Shown here piece by piece: positions 21,337 to 33,303 of a DNA stretch of 64,000 nt (positions are counted from its first letter, which is position 1; every line of letters begins with the position of its first letter). Source of the DNA: Daedaleopsis sinensis. Taxonomy: Eukaryota; Basidiomycota; Agaricomycetes; Polyporales; Polyporaceae. Location: NCBI GenBank assembly GCA_033807695.1, contig CM066307.1, forward strand, positions 1,240,001 through 1,304,000. The letters are read 5' to 3'. A program made the position numbers and the translations under genes. Below the pieces are notes generated by a model that was not told the DNA's origin, ran no database searches, and saw nothing but the letters and a program-made list of their open reading frames with translations.

Positions 21337-24300
21337 ATGCCCACGTTTTGCAGTCACTACACTCTTGACGACCTAGCGCGGCTTTCTCAGCGCGACGACC
21401 TCGCCGGCGACACCCCCGTTCTGCGCGCGACTTCGGACGCGCGTCACGGTCCCGGGGAATACGACACGATCTGCGTCCCGCTCACGAACGGCCGCTGGAA
21501 GGCGCGCTGGAGGGAGCTGTGCATACTGAGCCCGAACGAAGAGCAGGTGAAGCTCGCGGAAATCGAGCAGCGCGCGGAGGCTTGGAGATCGAAGCCGGCG
21601 TTCTTCCGCGACGAGGTGACCCTCTCCCGCCTCGGTGAGTCCCCCGCTCCGTGCGTGCAGGCCCCGTCGCGACTCATGTGCACGCAGACGAGGCGGAGGC
21701 CGTGATACCGCTCATTTCGGACTGGCTGGAGCTCGACGCGGCGGACGAGTGGGTGCGGCACGATGCCGAGATCGTAAGTCGCCGCTGTCTCTCTTGTCTG
21801 TGCTGCGATGCTCCGTCCGTCCGTGGCCCCGGGGCCAGGGCCTGCGGTGATGCTCACGCCGTCCCTGCCACGCGCGCTCTTCTGCCGCGCAGGCCCTCCA
21901 GCAGGAACTCGCATTCGCCTCGTACCTGAACGCGCAGGCCGTCGTCCTCCCTCCGCCGAGCAACCGCACGCAGGTGGGGTCGTACGCCCGCGCGGTCAAC
22001 GCCTGCCTGGACTCCGTCGCGTTCATGGAGGTCTCCGTCAGGGTGCCGATATACGACGCGGCCACCGTCGTGCAGGTGCCGTCGCGCGCCGCGTCCCCCG
22101 TCGAGCCGGCGTCCCGTCTCTCCTCCGCGTCCGCGGACGCGGGCGGGTCGCCCCCGGAGTCGAACATGACGACGTGGGACATGTGGGACACGATCAGGAC
22201 GATATGCGGGTACAATCCGCGGTTGACGCTGAGTGCGTGGTGTCGTCGCCTTGCGTGCGTGGGCTGCCATTGACTGGGCCACTATGCGTAGCGCTCGACC
22301 TTACGCCTCCGCTGCCGCTGTCGTCGACGGTGCTCAATCAGTGGCTGGCTGAGCCCGTGCGGCATCTGTGGATACCGGCGTCGACGTTCATCGCGAACGC
22401 GAAAGGATACCCCGTGCTGCCGAAAGGGACGCAGTCGTTCATCCGGGACATCATGAAGGTAGGCCTTGGGTCTTTGTCTCTCCCGCGTCCAGTATACAAC
22501 TTTGTTGTTGCAGCTGCAACCGAACGTCATATTGTCTGGCACGAAGAGCAAGAAACACGTGCGCGGGGGTGAAGCAGCATATACCCAATACGTCAAGCAC
22601 TTGGAGAAGACCAGCCCTCATGTGAAGGCGTTGAACACGGCGGGGACAGTGGAGAATTTTGCGCATGGATACCAAGACTATCTACAAGCTCCTCTACAGG
22701 CATGTTCCAACTTCAACATTCATGAACCTTTGTGTCTGATTTGTCGTCTGCTAGCCGCTCATGGATAACCTCCAAAGCATCACGTACCAGACCTTCGAAC
22801 AGGATCCTGTCAAATACCGTAACTACGAAGAGGTACGTCACCGTCACAATCCGTGTAGAAGCCACGAGTCGATGGGTAGCCCTACAGGCTATATATCTGG
22901 CTTTGAAAGACCGCCAGCATTTTGAGCGAATGCAAGTCGCGCACCACCCTGATGCCCACCCTGATGACTGACATGAGGACGCAGAACCATATGTGTTGCG
23001 GGCGCTGGCCGAGGCCCTTTGGTCGCTCGTGCGCTCAAGGCTATAGACCGTGCAAAATCGCATGCATTCGTTTATGCAGTCGAAAAGAACCCTAACGCAT
23101 ACGTGACGTGAGTCCGAGTTCCCTGCGGACTTGTCTCTGCCATGCCTGTTCGCTGACATGGGTAGTACGCAGCCTCCAGGAACGACACAGGACAGAATGG
23201 GGTGATGAGAAGGTGCGCCTTCTCTACGGCGATATGCGGTCTTTGGACGTCCCAGAAAAAGTCGACATCCTCGTGAGCGAGCTTCTCGGCTCGTTTGGCG
23301 ATAACGAGCTCAGTCCGGAGTGCTTGGACGGCGCCATGCGGTTCTTGAAACGTGAGATCTAAAAATTCAGAAGGCAGTCGTGTTTTGCTGACCGTTTGCA
23401 GCCGAGGGTATCTCGATCCCGGCATCCTATACGGCGTACATAGCACCCATATCGTCCTCGAAGCTCTACAACGAGACGCGGGCCACCAAGGACACGAAGT
23501 CTTCAGAGACACCCTACGTCGTCATGCTCCACGCGATCAACATCCTGAGCGACAACGGGCCTGGCATCAGCGGGACGTGCGGCCCTCGGGTGCAGGAATG
23601 CTGGGAGTTCGAGCATCCACGGAAGGACGCAGCTCTGACCGAGCAAGGTGCGGTGTGCATGCAAGGCCTGCGGCATGTGGCTGATGGGCGGCGGCGACAG
23701 GCCTTCCCTTGACCAACAGCCACAACGTCCGGTCGGCGAAACTGACGTTCCACATACCGCACGCGGGCGTCCTGCACGGCTTCGGAGGGTACTTCGAGGC
23801 AGTCCTGTACGGGAACGTCGGCATTAGCATCCATCCCGAGCGCATGGCGCTCATCTCGAAGGACATGCTGAGCTGGTTCCCGTTGTTCATCCCCCTGAAG
23901 GCACGAGTCCTCTCCTCTACTTCCCTAATTTGATGTGGCCTGACATATGACCTCGCGTGCAGGACCCGTTGTATCTGCCCGCAGATGCGGAGCTCACGGC
24001 GTCGCTATGGCGGCTCACGGACGCGCGTAAGGTCTGGTACGAGTGGTACGCGGAGGCGTTCCTGCCCGTCCCCACCTCCTCCGTGTCCTCGCCGATATGG
24101 AAGGACGCGATGTCGCCGCTGAGCCCGTCGCCCGACAGCAGCTTCAGCTTCCTCAGCCCCAAGCCGTCTACGCCGACGGTCCTGATGAGCCCCTTGCTGG
24201 ACGTCCCGCATCTCACGCTGGAGGTTCCCGGGTCCGCTACATCGATGGTGCCGGACAGGCAGCAGGACGGCGTGAGTCTCGTGAAGATCAGCCAGACCGC

Positions 24301-24343
24301 GCTGCACAATCCCGGAGGACGCAGCAGCTGGATTGGCTTGTGA
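21337..24343 (+). CDS. PRMT5: Protein arginine methyltransferase 5 (PRMT5/Skb1/Hsl7)
   Basis: Type II enzyme making symmetric dimethylarginine on histones, Sm proteins and other targets. Twelve exons (21337-21634, 21688-21773, 21893-22232, 22292-22458, 22514-22699, 22755-22832, 22888-22931, 22985-23107, 23173-23351, 23402-23647, 23701-23900, 23963-24343) sum to 2,328 nt and 775 residues. After the N-terminal TIM-barrel region come the S-adenosylmethionine loop [10 protein letters not shown] (about 404-413), AVEKNPNA, the double-E loop [15 protein letters not shown] (about 475-489), [29 protein letters not shown] and the closing GRSSWIGL. Introns starting at 22700 (GCATGT) and 22932 (GCAAGT) have GC donors, the only choices that keep the frame; the intron after 23900 begins GCACGA, or GTCCTC six bases on. 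A Ser/Pro-rich insert of about 50 residues sits just before the conserved C-terminus. Confidence 0.95.
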
Positions 24344-24735
24344 CGGGCAGGTGTTGTATCAATTGATTCTTGCAATTGCTGCACGTATGTTGTATCTATA
24401 GTTCTAGGGGCTAAACGTCTTGGTTTAAAGGCGAACCCGGTCGCGAGCTCGGAGTCGTACGTGTGCCGCAGAGTGACGGATCGCATGCTCGGCCGAGTGG
24501 TCTTCCACTAACTGTCGAGAATGGCAGGTCTCTTGCCTGATTCGGGGAAGTCGCTTTCGTTCTCCGCGCCGTCTTCTAAGACCCTTCACAATGCTGGTTG
24601 ATATCCTTCTCCGAGTCGAACAGCTCTTGATTCCATTCCATACCCATCCCCACTCTCCACACTCGTTATAACGCTCGCTCCTCGACATCCGCGTTCGCCC
24701 TAACGTTCCTCTCCCCCACCAACGCATACACCAAG
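24344..24735. other. Intergenic region between PRMT5 and the GPI-protein gene
   Basis: Nothing beyond presumed 3' and 5' untranslated sequence is visible in these 392 bp; no TATA box was recognised upstream of 24736. Confidence 0.4.
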
Positions 24736-25765
24736 ATGCTCTTCATCACCGTCGCGGTTATCTTGACTGCTCTGTTCCAAGTCGCGGTCGCCGACGACCC
24801 GAAGATTAACACTATGTGCGTAGCCATCTCTGTGTCCCTGCTGCTAAGTCTGACATTACGTCGACTAGCGCGGGTGTCGTTGAGTGTCGTGAGTACTCTA
24901 TCGACGTAGCTTGTAGGCTGTGGACTCATGTACACCCTCGACAGAACCCGTTCAGTTTACCTGGCAAGGAGGCGCCCCGCCATACTATCTCTCCCTCATC
25001 CCTGGTAAGTCCGCTACACTCCCCTGTCAGCTCTTCTGAACTGTTCTGACGACTACTTGTACTACTAGGTGGTCAACCTAGTGCCCCTGCAGTATGTACT
25101 GGTTACCTTTACTGCTGGCGATTGCTTACTGGAAAACACTATCACACTATGCAGCTCAGGCAGTTCCCGGTCCAAAACGGCAACGTCATGACTTGGAAGG
25201 TCGACCTTCCGACCGGGTCTACCTTGTGAGTCGTACGTGATCTGCATGTAGTCGTACTCTGACAGATGCATCATCAAGCTCGAGCGTGTTGAGGGACAGC
25301 ACGGGAGCTCAGGCTTTCTCGGACATCCAGACCGTTCAAGCAGGTGTTGATAGCAGGTACGTCTTCATCCAACCTATTCTGAGCTTTGAGCTGACCACCA
25401 CGCACAGCTGTCTCTCAGGCTCTGGTGCAGCGACCTCTCCTCCGTCGATGTCAGTATCGAGTACAGATTCCCCCGCTGCTACTACTAACACAGCGACAAC
25501 TGCTGCTGGCACTGGCAGTGGCACGTCCCAGTGAGAAGTCTGCTCGGTCGTGCATGTAGACGAATACTAATTATATGCTGGCAGCGGGACTATGACGGCT
25601 TCGTCGGGCAGCAGTGGCAGTGGCTCGGCCACGCCCATCCACCTTGCCACCACTGGAACCGCGTCCCCTACGTCGTCGAGCAATGCAGGCAACCTCCAGG
25701 CTTCTGCTGGAGCCATCGGACTCGCCGGCCTCCTGGGTCTTGCGGGCGCTGCGCTTCTTGGGTAA
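24736..25765 (+). CDS. Kre9/Knh1-like GPI-anchored Ser/Thr-rich cell-surface protein
   Basis: Eight short exons (24736-24815, 24869-24888, 24945-25004, 25069-25091, 25155-25225, 25279-25356, 25408-25530, 25585-25765) sum to 636 nt and 211 residues. A signal peptide (MLFITVAVILTALFQVAVA, cut before DDPKI) is followed by a Kre9-type domain: GVVECQPVQFTWQGGAPPYY, SLIPGG, TWKVDLPTGSTF and RDSTGAQAFSD. Then comes a Ser/Thr/Gly-rich stalk likely to be O-glycosylated, with NAG as a possible omega site, and a hydrophobic end LAGLLGLAGAALLG, the classical GPI signal. Such proteins are wall-associated and abundant in basidiomycetes; exact roles are mostly unknown, although yeast Kre9 affects beta-1,6-glucan. 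Exons of 20 and 23 nt are notable. Confidence 0.9.
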
Positions 25766-26106
25766 TTTGGAAAAGTAGGATAAGCATAATGTACCCACAG
25801 TCTATGCACCCCACTAGATTATATCGTCTTGTAACACGCCAGAGATGGCTCTGGACACAATGACTTTCAAACCTTTCTGAATCTACGGCTGCGGCGCGAC
25901 ACGAGAAGGGAGGATACGGTCACGTGGTACGTGTCGGTGGGAAAGTGCTGGTGGATCGAGATTGGCGAGAAGATGAAAAGCGCTTTGTCGGTTACTGTTG
26001 GTTCTCTGACCGAAGGGCGCGTGAGCACCTCCTCCACATCCTGCTCGACACTAGCACGTACAGCCACTCCGGCTTATCTCTCTCTCTCTCACCACCCTCT
26101 CCGACC
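25766..26106. other. Intergenic region upstream of the acidic CaaX gene
   Basis: No gene is seen. A pyrimidine-rich TCTCTCTCTCTC tract lies just upstream of the start codon at 26107, a common feature of highly expressed fungal promoters and leaders. Confidence 0.4.
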
Positions 26107-29100
26107 ATGTCTGTTGCTCTCGAAGAGCCACCACAGCCAGCTCATCTTCTCCAGGACACCTCTTCTGTTGCTGACGTCGACCCTGCGCGCGCGGAGCCAG
26201 TTGACGTGCCTAGCAAGGAACAACAGGTCACGAGCGACATTGTTCCTCCGGCTGAGGACGCGGTGGTCGAGATTGCTGCCAACCACGACAATGTCGAGCA
26301 TGAAGCAACGTCAGACGCCACGTCTGGCCTCGTGAAGGACGTCGATGGTGTCCCCAATGTCGTGGTGCGTTCTCTCTTCATTGTGCTCGTCTGCTCCGTC
26401 AATGACAACTCGTTTCTTGCACAATCAGACCGAAGATGCGGCGCAGGATGAAACTGACGAGAGCACGGAGGCCCTCCTAGCGAAGCCTGTCGAGACTACG
26501 GGGATTGCCACTGGTGCGCTTCGTGCATCACATTCGCCTTGTAACCATCGTGCTGAACCGGCAACACTAGCTGATACCCCTGCGACGGAAGAGTCTGCGC
26601 CCATCGAGACCCCCGCGCCCGCCCCCGTCGCCGTCGCGGACCCCACTCCCACGGAAGATATCCCTGCGACCGCTGAGCTGGCCGCGCCCGAGGCCACCGA
26701 AGACGCCGTCCCAGAGGCCACAGAACCTTCACTCGCGCCCGAGCCCGCCGAAGACGCCCCCGTCTCCGCGCCCGTGGAACTTGAAGCAGTCGAGCCGGCT
26801 GTGGCCGAGGCCGAGGCCTCGTCGCTTGAGGTTTCAAGCGAATCTGCCACTGAACCCGCTCCTGCTGCCGCGGACCCGGTCGTCGAGGAGGCGCCCGCCG
26901 TGGGCGAGGACGTGCCCAGCGCGACCGAAGACGCGCCTCATGCCACCGAAGAGGCTACTGTGGAGGCCGCTGAAGAGGCAGAGGTACCTGAAGAGGCTGA
27001 GGTACCTGCTGCTGTGGAGGAACCGACAGCTATCGCGGAAGAGGCTTCTGCGCCCCGTGCGGAACCCGCCGTCGTTGAAGTTGCTCCGGAGGTTGATGAC
27101 GCGCCTGCTCCGACCGAGGTCGCGCACGAGGCTCCTGTGGAGGCCGCTGAAGAGGCAGAGGCACCTGTCGCTGTGGAGGAATTGACCGCTGTCGCGGAAG
27201 AGGCATCCGCGCCCCCCGCGGAACCCGTTGAAGTCGCTCCGGAGATCGAAGACGCGCCCGCTCCGACCGAGGTCGCGCACGAGGCGCCTGCTGTTGAAGA
27301 GACACCTGGCGCTGTTGAGGAAGTGTCGGTTGAGGAGGCTGCACCCGTGGAGGACAGTCATGCCCTGGTTGAAGAGACCGCTCCGGTTGAAGAGGCTCCC
27401 GCTCCAATTGAAGAGACTCCCGCCCACGATGAAGAGACTCCCGCCCCGGTTGAGGAAGTGTCGATTGAGGAGGCTGCACCCGTGGAGGAAACAACTCATG
27501 CCCTGGTTGAAGAGACCGCCCACGATGAAGAGACTCCCGCTCCCATTGACGAGACTCCTGCTCCCGCCGAAGACCTGCTCGTTGCTGAAGAGACCCACGC
27601 TCCCGCTGAAGAGACTGTTGCTGAAGAGACCCCTTCTTCAGTAGAAGAGGCTCCCGTTGTGGCTGAAGAAATCACTGTCGAGGCTCCCGTTCCCGATGAG
27701 TCTCCTGAGGAGACGCCTGCTACGACCGAAGAGGCCCCCGTCGCTGAGGAGACACCCGCTCTCATTGAGGAGGAGGCTGTCCCACCGACAGAGAGTTCCA
27801 CAGCAGCTGAAGAGGTCGTCGCCGCCGTAGATGAGCCTGAAGAGACGCCAACCGCCGTTCCTGAGGAGCCCGTCACGGAGGCTGCCGAGCAGACCGCTGC
27901 TCCCGCTGCAGAAGAGATCACCGCTGCGCCAGAATCCGCCCCGGAGGTATCGGAGCCCGCCACTTCAGTTGTGGAGCTGGCCATTGCAGACGCTCCCGTT
28001 GAGGTCGCCGTACCTGCGGAAGCGGCCCCCGTGGTGGAAGAGACCATTGTCCCTGTTGCAGCCGAAGGAGTCGCCGAATCTGCGGCAGTCGACAGCGCTC
28101 CTGCAGAGCCGGAACCCGTGGCGGAGGAAGTCGAGGAGGTCGTGTCTGCGCCTGCGGAGGAGCCTGTTGTCATTGAAGAGGCTGCACCAGTCGTTGAAGA
28201 GGCTGCACCGGTCGTTGAAGAGGCTGCACCCGTCGCGGAAGAGGCCGTACCCGTTGTGGAGGAGTCTGCGCCCGTCGTGGAAGAGGCTGTACCCACTGTG
28301 GAAGAAGGTGTACCTGTAGAAGAGGCTGCGCCCGCCGTGGAAGAGGCTGCACCTGTGGAAGAGTCTGCCGCGCCTGTCGAGGAATCTGTTCCAGAAGTCA
28401 CGGTTGTCGAGGAACACGTTGCGCCGGTGGAGACGGCTGAGGAACCCGAGGTTTTCCAGACTCACGCAGAGGAAGTGCCCGTCGTGGAAGAGGCTGTCGA
28501 GAGTCTGCCTACGACCGTTGAGACTGTAGAGGCGCCCGCTTTCGAACCCGTTCAGGAGATCGAAATAGTACCGTCTGAAGAAGTCCCCGCTGTCGATGCC
28601 GTCCCCGAGGCTAGTGTTCTGGAGGTGGAGGCCGCTGCTCCGGAAGTTGAACTCGACATCGCCGCGCCAGAGGAGTCCGTCGCCCCCGTCGACGAACCTG
28701 TTGTCGCAGAGACTGAATCGACGACCGCAGTCGCAGAGGAAGTTCCTGCCGAAGTACCTGAGCCTGTTGTTGAGGAGGATGCCCCCGTTGCTGAGACACC
28801 CAGTGTGGAAGCCGTGGAGGTTGAAGAGGAAGATGCTTCGGAGGTTGATGCTCCTGTGGCTGAAGCACTCGTCGTTGATGACGTAGTCGCGGTCGAGGAG
28901 TCCGTCCCTGCTTCTGAAGACATCCAGCCTTCTGCAGAGGAGACTCCTGTCGCGGAGGCCGTCGCCGAAGATATCGTCGCTGCTCCCGTGCAAGAGGACA
29001 CTTCCGCCGTACCAGAGGTCGTTGAACCCGAACAGCCTGCTGTGGAAGCTGCTCCTGAGGTAGTGACACCTGTCGTAGAGGAGGCATCTGGCGTCGTCGA

Positions 29101-31377
29101 AGGCGATGTCGCTGTCGTCGAGGAGCACAAGGATGTTGTTGAGGACGCTCCGACTGTGGAGGATGTTTTGGTTGCAACGGAGGAAGTCTCTCCTGCCGAA
29201 GAAGTCGCGACTGAAGAGCCCGAGGTTGCTGTCGCTGCTGTTGAGGATGTTCCTATCATCCCTGTCGTCTCGATCGAGGCCGCACAAGACGAGCCCGAGA
29301 CGACTGAAGATGTTGTGGCTGAGGAAACTGTGTCACGCAGCCCGTCCCCGTCGCCCTCTTCCCAGGAACGTCCGAAGTCTCCGTGGACCCCATCTTACAG
29401 TGTCACTACCCAGGGCCCTGGCGTCGAAACTGCTGCAGAGGAGGAAGAGATTGCCCAACTCGAAGAGCTCCCTCCGGCTGCTGAGGATGATGTTATTCCA
29501 ACCCCGCAGGTCGAGATTACCTCCGAGGTGAGATCACAACTAAGGTGTACACTGTTGTCTATAGGCTGACGTTCGTGTTTTATAGCCTGCGGCTGAGCCG
29601 TCGGAAAGCACTGCCGAGACTGTCGAGACTGATCGTCCTAAGTCGCCCTCTTCCACCTGGGTTCCGTCGTACTCTGTCAGCTCACAGGGAGCGAGCCCTC
29701 TCCACTCGCCCAACGTACAAGCAGCCGACCTTCCTGAGGATATCGTTGTAACGGTCGTCGAGCCGGACGCCGAACCTGAAACCGCACCTATCACCGAGGC
29801 CGTCGAGGTTCAGGCTGAGTCGGTATCTACCGCCGAGGCCATCGAGGAGTCTGTTCAGCCTGAGCCCGAGCCTGTTGTTGAGGTCCTCGCTGACATCGCG
29901 CCATCGCAAGTAGTTGAGGAAGCAGTGGTGGAGCCTATCGACGAGCCCATTGCAGAGCCCGTCGTCACTATAGATGCCGCCGAAGAAGATACTGCTGCCC
30001 CGGTGGAAGAAGTAGTCGTACCAGAGGTACTGAGTTTCTTTATGTCCCATTTTCATATACTGATCAATCACTTAGCCCGCTGATGAAGCAAAGTCGACCT
30101 GGATCCCGTCATACTCGGTCCGCTCCCAAGGCTCGAGTCCTCTCCACCCGCCTCAGGAGACCGCCTCAAATGCCGACGTTGTGGAGATCGAGGCGTTGCC
30201 TTCACCTGCCGTCGAGGTCGAGGTCCCTCACGAGGAATCTCCGGCCCCTGCCAGTGAGGTTGAGACTCCGTCTGAGTCGGCTCCTGAGCCCGACGTCGCA
30301 GAGTCTGCGCCCGTGGTCGAGGTCGAGACCGAGTCTGCACCTGTGGTTGAGTCCGAGTCTGTGCCAGCAGAGCCTATCATTGAAGTGGTTTCCGAGCCTG
30401 TCGAGCAAGTACCGACGCCGGTCATTGTCACTGATATTGCGGCGGACGAGGTGAGGACGACCTTGCATATGTTCTCAGCGTGTGCTGACGATTCCTAGCC
30501 CAAGACACCACCGACAGTCCCTGTTGGTGACGACAGGCCGAAATCTCCTTGGACACCGTCCTACTCTGTGACATATCAAGGCAACAGTCCTTTGGCCAGC
30601 CCTGCGCGTTCTGCGAAAGAACTCGACGAGGTGGAGCAGCTCCCTCCTTCGGTGCAAGAGGAGAAGCCAGTGATTGTCGTCGACGAGTCGGCCGCTGCAG
30701 TCGAAGTACGCGCTGAATCTTTTGTGTGTTTGGGTGCGTATTGACTTTCTCCTGACAGGACGTCAATGGCCATGCTGCGGAAGAGCCACCTGCTCGCCCT
30801 TGGACTCCATCTTACTCTGTGACAAGACAAGGTCCAAGCTCCGATGTTGGCGCAGAAGAGGATGCTCCCGCGGACGTCGAGAAGGTTGAGGAGGTAGCGC
30901 CAGAGGCACCCGCGACCAACGGCAACGGGCTCAACACCCAAAGTTTCCCAACCACTGAAGAGCCCAAGGTCACTGCCAAGTACGTCTCATCTCTCATCTT
31001 AACCGTCTTTGGCACTGACTGTTATGCACAGGCCTAGCCTTGGACGTCTCGCTGTTGTCGACGAGAACGAGCAGATCAAGATCGAGGAAGCATCTCCAGG
31101 CCCTGCCGGTGAGCTCTCGCCATCCGCTCGTGCCCGTCTGGAATCGACAACATCCTCCCGGTTCTTCCCTGGAGGTTGGTTCTCGAGCACCACGAAGCTC
31201 CCCGAGGGGGGTCGTACTTCTCTGGAGATCGCGACGGGCGAGTTCTCGAAGACCCCGACAGAGTCTGTGAACTCCCCCGGTCTCGAGGCCCCGCTGAACA
31301 CGCCCATCGACGGCAACGTCGACGGCAACGTCGACGGCGACGAGAAGAAGAAACAGAAGTGGTGCGTTATCATGTAA
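26107..31377 (+). CDS. Giant acidic Glu/Ala/Pro/Val repeat protein with C-terminal CaaX farnesylation signal
   Basis: Eight exons (26107-26364, 26429-26513, 26571-29527, 29586-30026, 30076-30450, 30499-30705, 30759-30979, 31032-31377) sum to 4,890 nt and 1,629 residues. The 985-residue third exon is almost wholly imperfect repeats of EEAPVVEE / EETPAPVEE type, extremely acidic and almost free of Lys and aromatic residues. Five copies of a PW(T/I/V)PSYSVxxQG motif follow at about residues 1048, 1117, 1253, 1385 and 1454, separated by introns so that the later copies sit on separate exons. A distinct tail (PSLGRLAVVDENEQIKIEEASP, SRFFPGGWFSS) ends in KKKQKWCVIM: a basic patch plus a C-a-a-M box, as in K-Ras4B. 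Known biology predicts farnesylation, proteolysis and methylation, and attachment to the plasma membrane or endomembranes. No enzyme domain is seen. I know of no named family; a membrane-tethered entropic or phase-separating scaffold is inference. The 57-nt second intron could be retained without a frameshift. Confidence 0.82.
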
Positions 31378-32497
31378 ATTGGGCATGCGAGCTTGGGCTT
31401 CGCTTCCTCTTCCGCTTGTGCTTTTGCTTTCACGACTGTAACGAAATTATGACTTCATCATCTATTCAAGTGTCGACATGCATGCATACTTACATTCATC
31501 GTCTTGGTCTAATCCCCGCTCACAATCTCTACTACCACTCATACCTAGTTTGCTTCATTGTGGTTACGTCTTGCTACTTAGCTCACATTCGAATCCGTCA
31601 ATGCATGGTTTCTCGCTCGCTCGTTCGCTCGTTCGCCTTGATTGTACATCCGATGCTTCCGTCGACCGTGCGATTTCTCGTGGCTCTTCCAGAAGCAGCC
31701 AGAGGCTGGCCAGACGTCGAGTGCCGCGCCTCGGAGTGTATCGCCGTTAGCGGAGCGCGTGTGGTCCTCCCTGGTCCTCCTGCCAGTACTTTTAGTTGTA
31801 CGTCGGGGCATTCTGACCGCCATTAGTCACTGCCCGGTATCGATCTCAAGACGCATCAAAGACGCATGTGTATGTGAAGGCCGGGCCCCGACAAGGCCCC
31901 GACTCGGAGGTAAAGAAGTACTGTATAACCTTCTCGAACGGACGCACTGGGTCTAGGTCCTGCCTAGTAAGAAGTAACACTACGAGGTAAGAGGACCCAC
32001 TACTTTGTGCGCATGTACTGATCGTTGACTCTCAGATTCTAGCTTGCCCAATCATCTGCGAGCGTGCGAGCCTAACACAAATGGCTCGGCCACCATCAAA
32101 GTACGGCGAACACGTTCGAGGCGACAGGCCAGGACAGGCCTCGCTGACGTCTGTGAGTAAAATGAGGCCGTCATGTGCCCGTTATGCTTATAGGCTGCTC
32201 TAGGATCTCGACTCTAGAGTATTCAAGCTTGCAGACATGTCGCCTTAACTTGCGCTTCGGCGGGTCCTGGCCGATGCAGAAAGTCAAGCTCGATTGCACT
32301 CGGTCTGATGTTCCCGCGTACTCTGACCCGACCTCTGCGAGGTGCATCTAGACGATCCAAGGCCGTCGTGCAACTGAGGAGTATACGGCGTCTCGGCTAC
32401 CTCCTCGATCGTATAAAGCAGCCATGCTCACTCACCAACTTTCCTCAGCTCGAGCTTCCCCATTACCAGCTACCCCACACAAGCAAACATCCCTCTC
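31378..32497. other. Intergenic region, no gene seen
   Basis: About 1.1 kb contains the 3' end of the CaaX gene's transcript and the promoter of the cerato-platanin gene. Frames here are short and lack motifs. A CTCGCTCGTT-type short tandem lies near 31611-31635. Confidence 0.4.
32412..32418 (+). promoter_or_regulatory. TATA box of the cerato-platanin gene
   Basis: TATAAAG lies 86 bp before the start codon at 32498, a normal spacing for a strongly expressed secreted-protein gene. Confidence 0.6.
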
Positions 32498-33071
32498 ATG
32501 CAGATCATCACTCTCCTCATCTCTGCGCTCTCGCTTGTCGCTACCGCCGTGTCCGCCCCGGCTGAGTTCGACGAGAGGGCAACGCAGGCTACCATGCAGG
32601 TGTCTTACGATCAAACCTATGACACCAAGTCCAACTCTCTGGACATCGTAGCATGTTCCGACGGCGAGAACGGTCTCGAGTCCTTAGGTATGCTCATGAA
32701 CCTTCTACAGACTTACTCGAGCTGTTCGCTAACTCAACTGCATAGGCTACACCACCTTCGGCTCGCTCCCAACGTTTCCATACATCGGCGGTGCTCAAGC
32801 TATCGCAGGTACGTCTAATTTTCACTAGCATCCGTCTATAGGATCCACTGCTCACGTCGCGCACCCAGGCTGGAACTCTGACAGCTGCGGCTCTTGCTGG
32901 CAGTTGACCTACAAGGGCAACACGATCAACGTCCTCGCGATTGACCATGCCAAGACCGGCTTCAACATCGCTCTTGCAGCGATGAACAAGCTTACTAACA
33001 ACCAAGCAGTCCAGCTTGGAGTCGTGCAGGCGACTGTGACTGGGGTCGCACCCAGCGTATGTGGCCTCTGA
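32498..33071 (+). CDS. Secreted cerato-platanin family protein
   Basis: Three exons (32498-32687, 32746-32808, 32869-33071) sum to 456 nt and 151 residues. A signal peptide (MQIITLLISALSLVATAVSA) precedes a possible short propeptide and the double-psi beta-barrel domain: VSYDQTYD, VACSDGENGL, FGSLPTFPYIGGA, GWNSDSCGSCWQLTY, INVLAIDHA, FNIALAAMN and the C-terminal SVCGL. The four cysteines expected to form two disulfides are present. Cerato-platanins are small wall-associated and secreted proteins that bind chitin oligomers and loosen polysaccharides; some act as plant-defence elicitors. In saprotrophic basidiomycetes they occur in multigene families, and growth or wall remodelling is the likelier role. 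Confidence 0.95.
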
Positions 33072-33242
33072 AACATATCGTGACGGCCTACGCATCGCGG
33101 ACTACAAGTATCGGACTCATGACGGACCTTTTCAATACGGACATCACGACTACGACACCGTACGAGGTCACTGACGATGTATACTACGACTACGACTCGG
33201 ATGTACAATTAATTTGCTGCACATGTACTAATCCATACACTG

Positions 33243-33303
33243 TACAGCTGTTTGCGAAATGATTGATTTTCGCACTCCGCCACATGCGACTGCAGATTCG
33301 ACA
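33243..33303 (+). repeat. Left terminal inverted repeat
   Basis: This is the 61-bp left arm, perfectly complementary to 33991-34051, beginning with the TA of the presumed target duplication. Confidence 0.9.

Noticed and set aside
26425..29287. Very long antisense open frames (up to 440 codons) over the acidic exon
   Set aside because: They follow from the repetitive GAG/GCT/GTC composition of the sense exon, which rarely yields antisense stops. Their Arg/Leu/Ser-rich products have no motifs.
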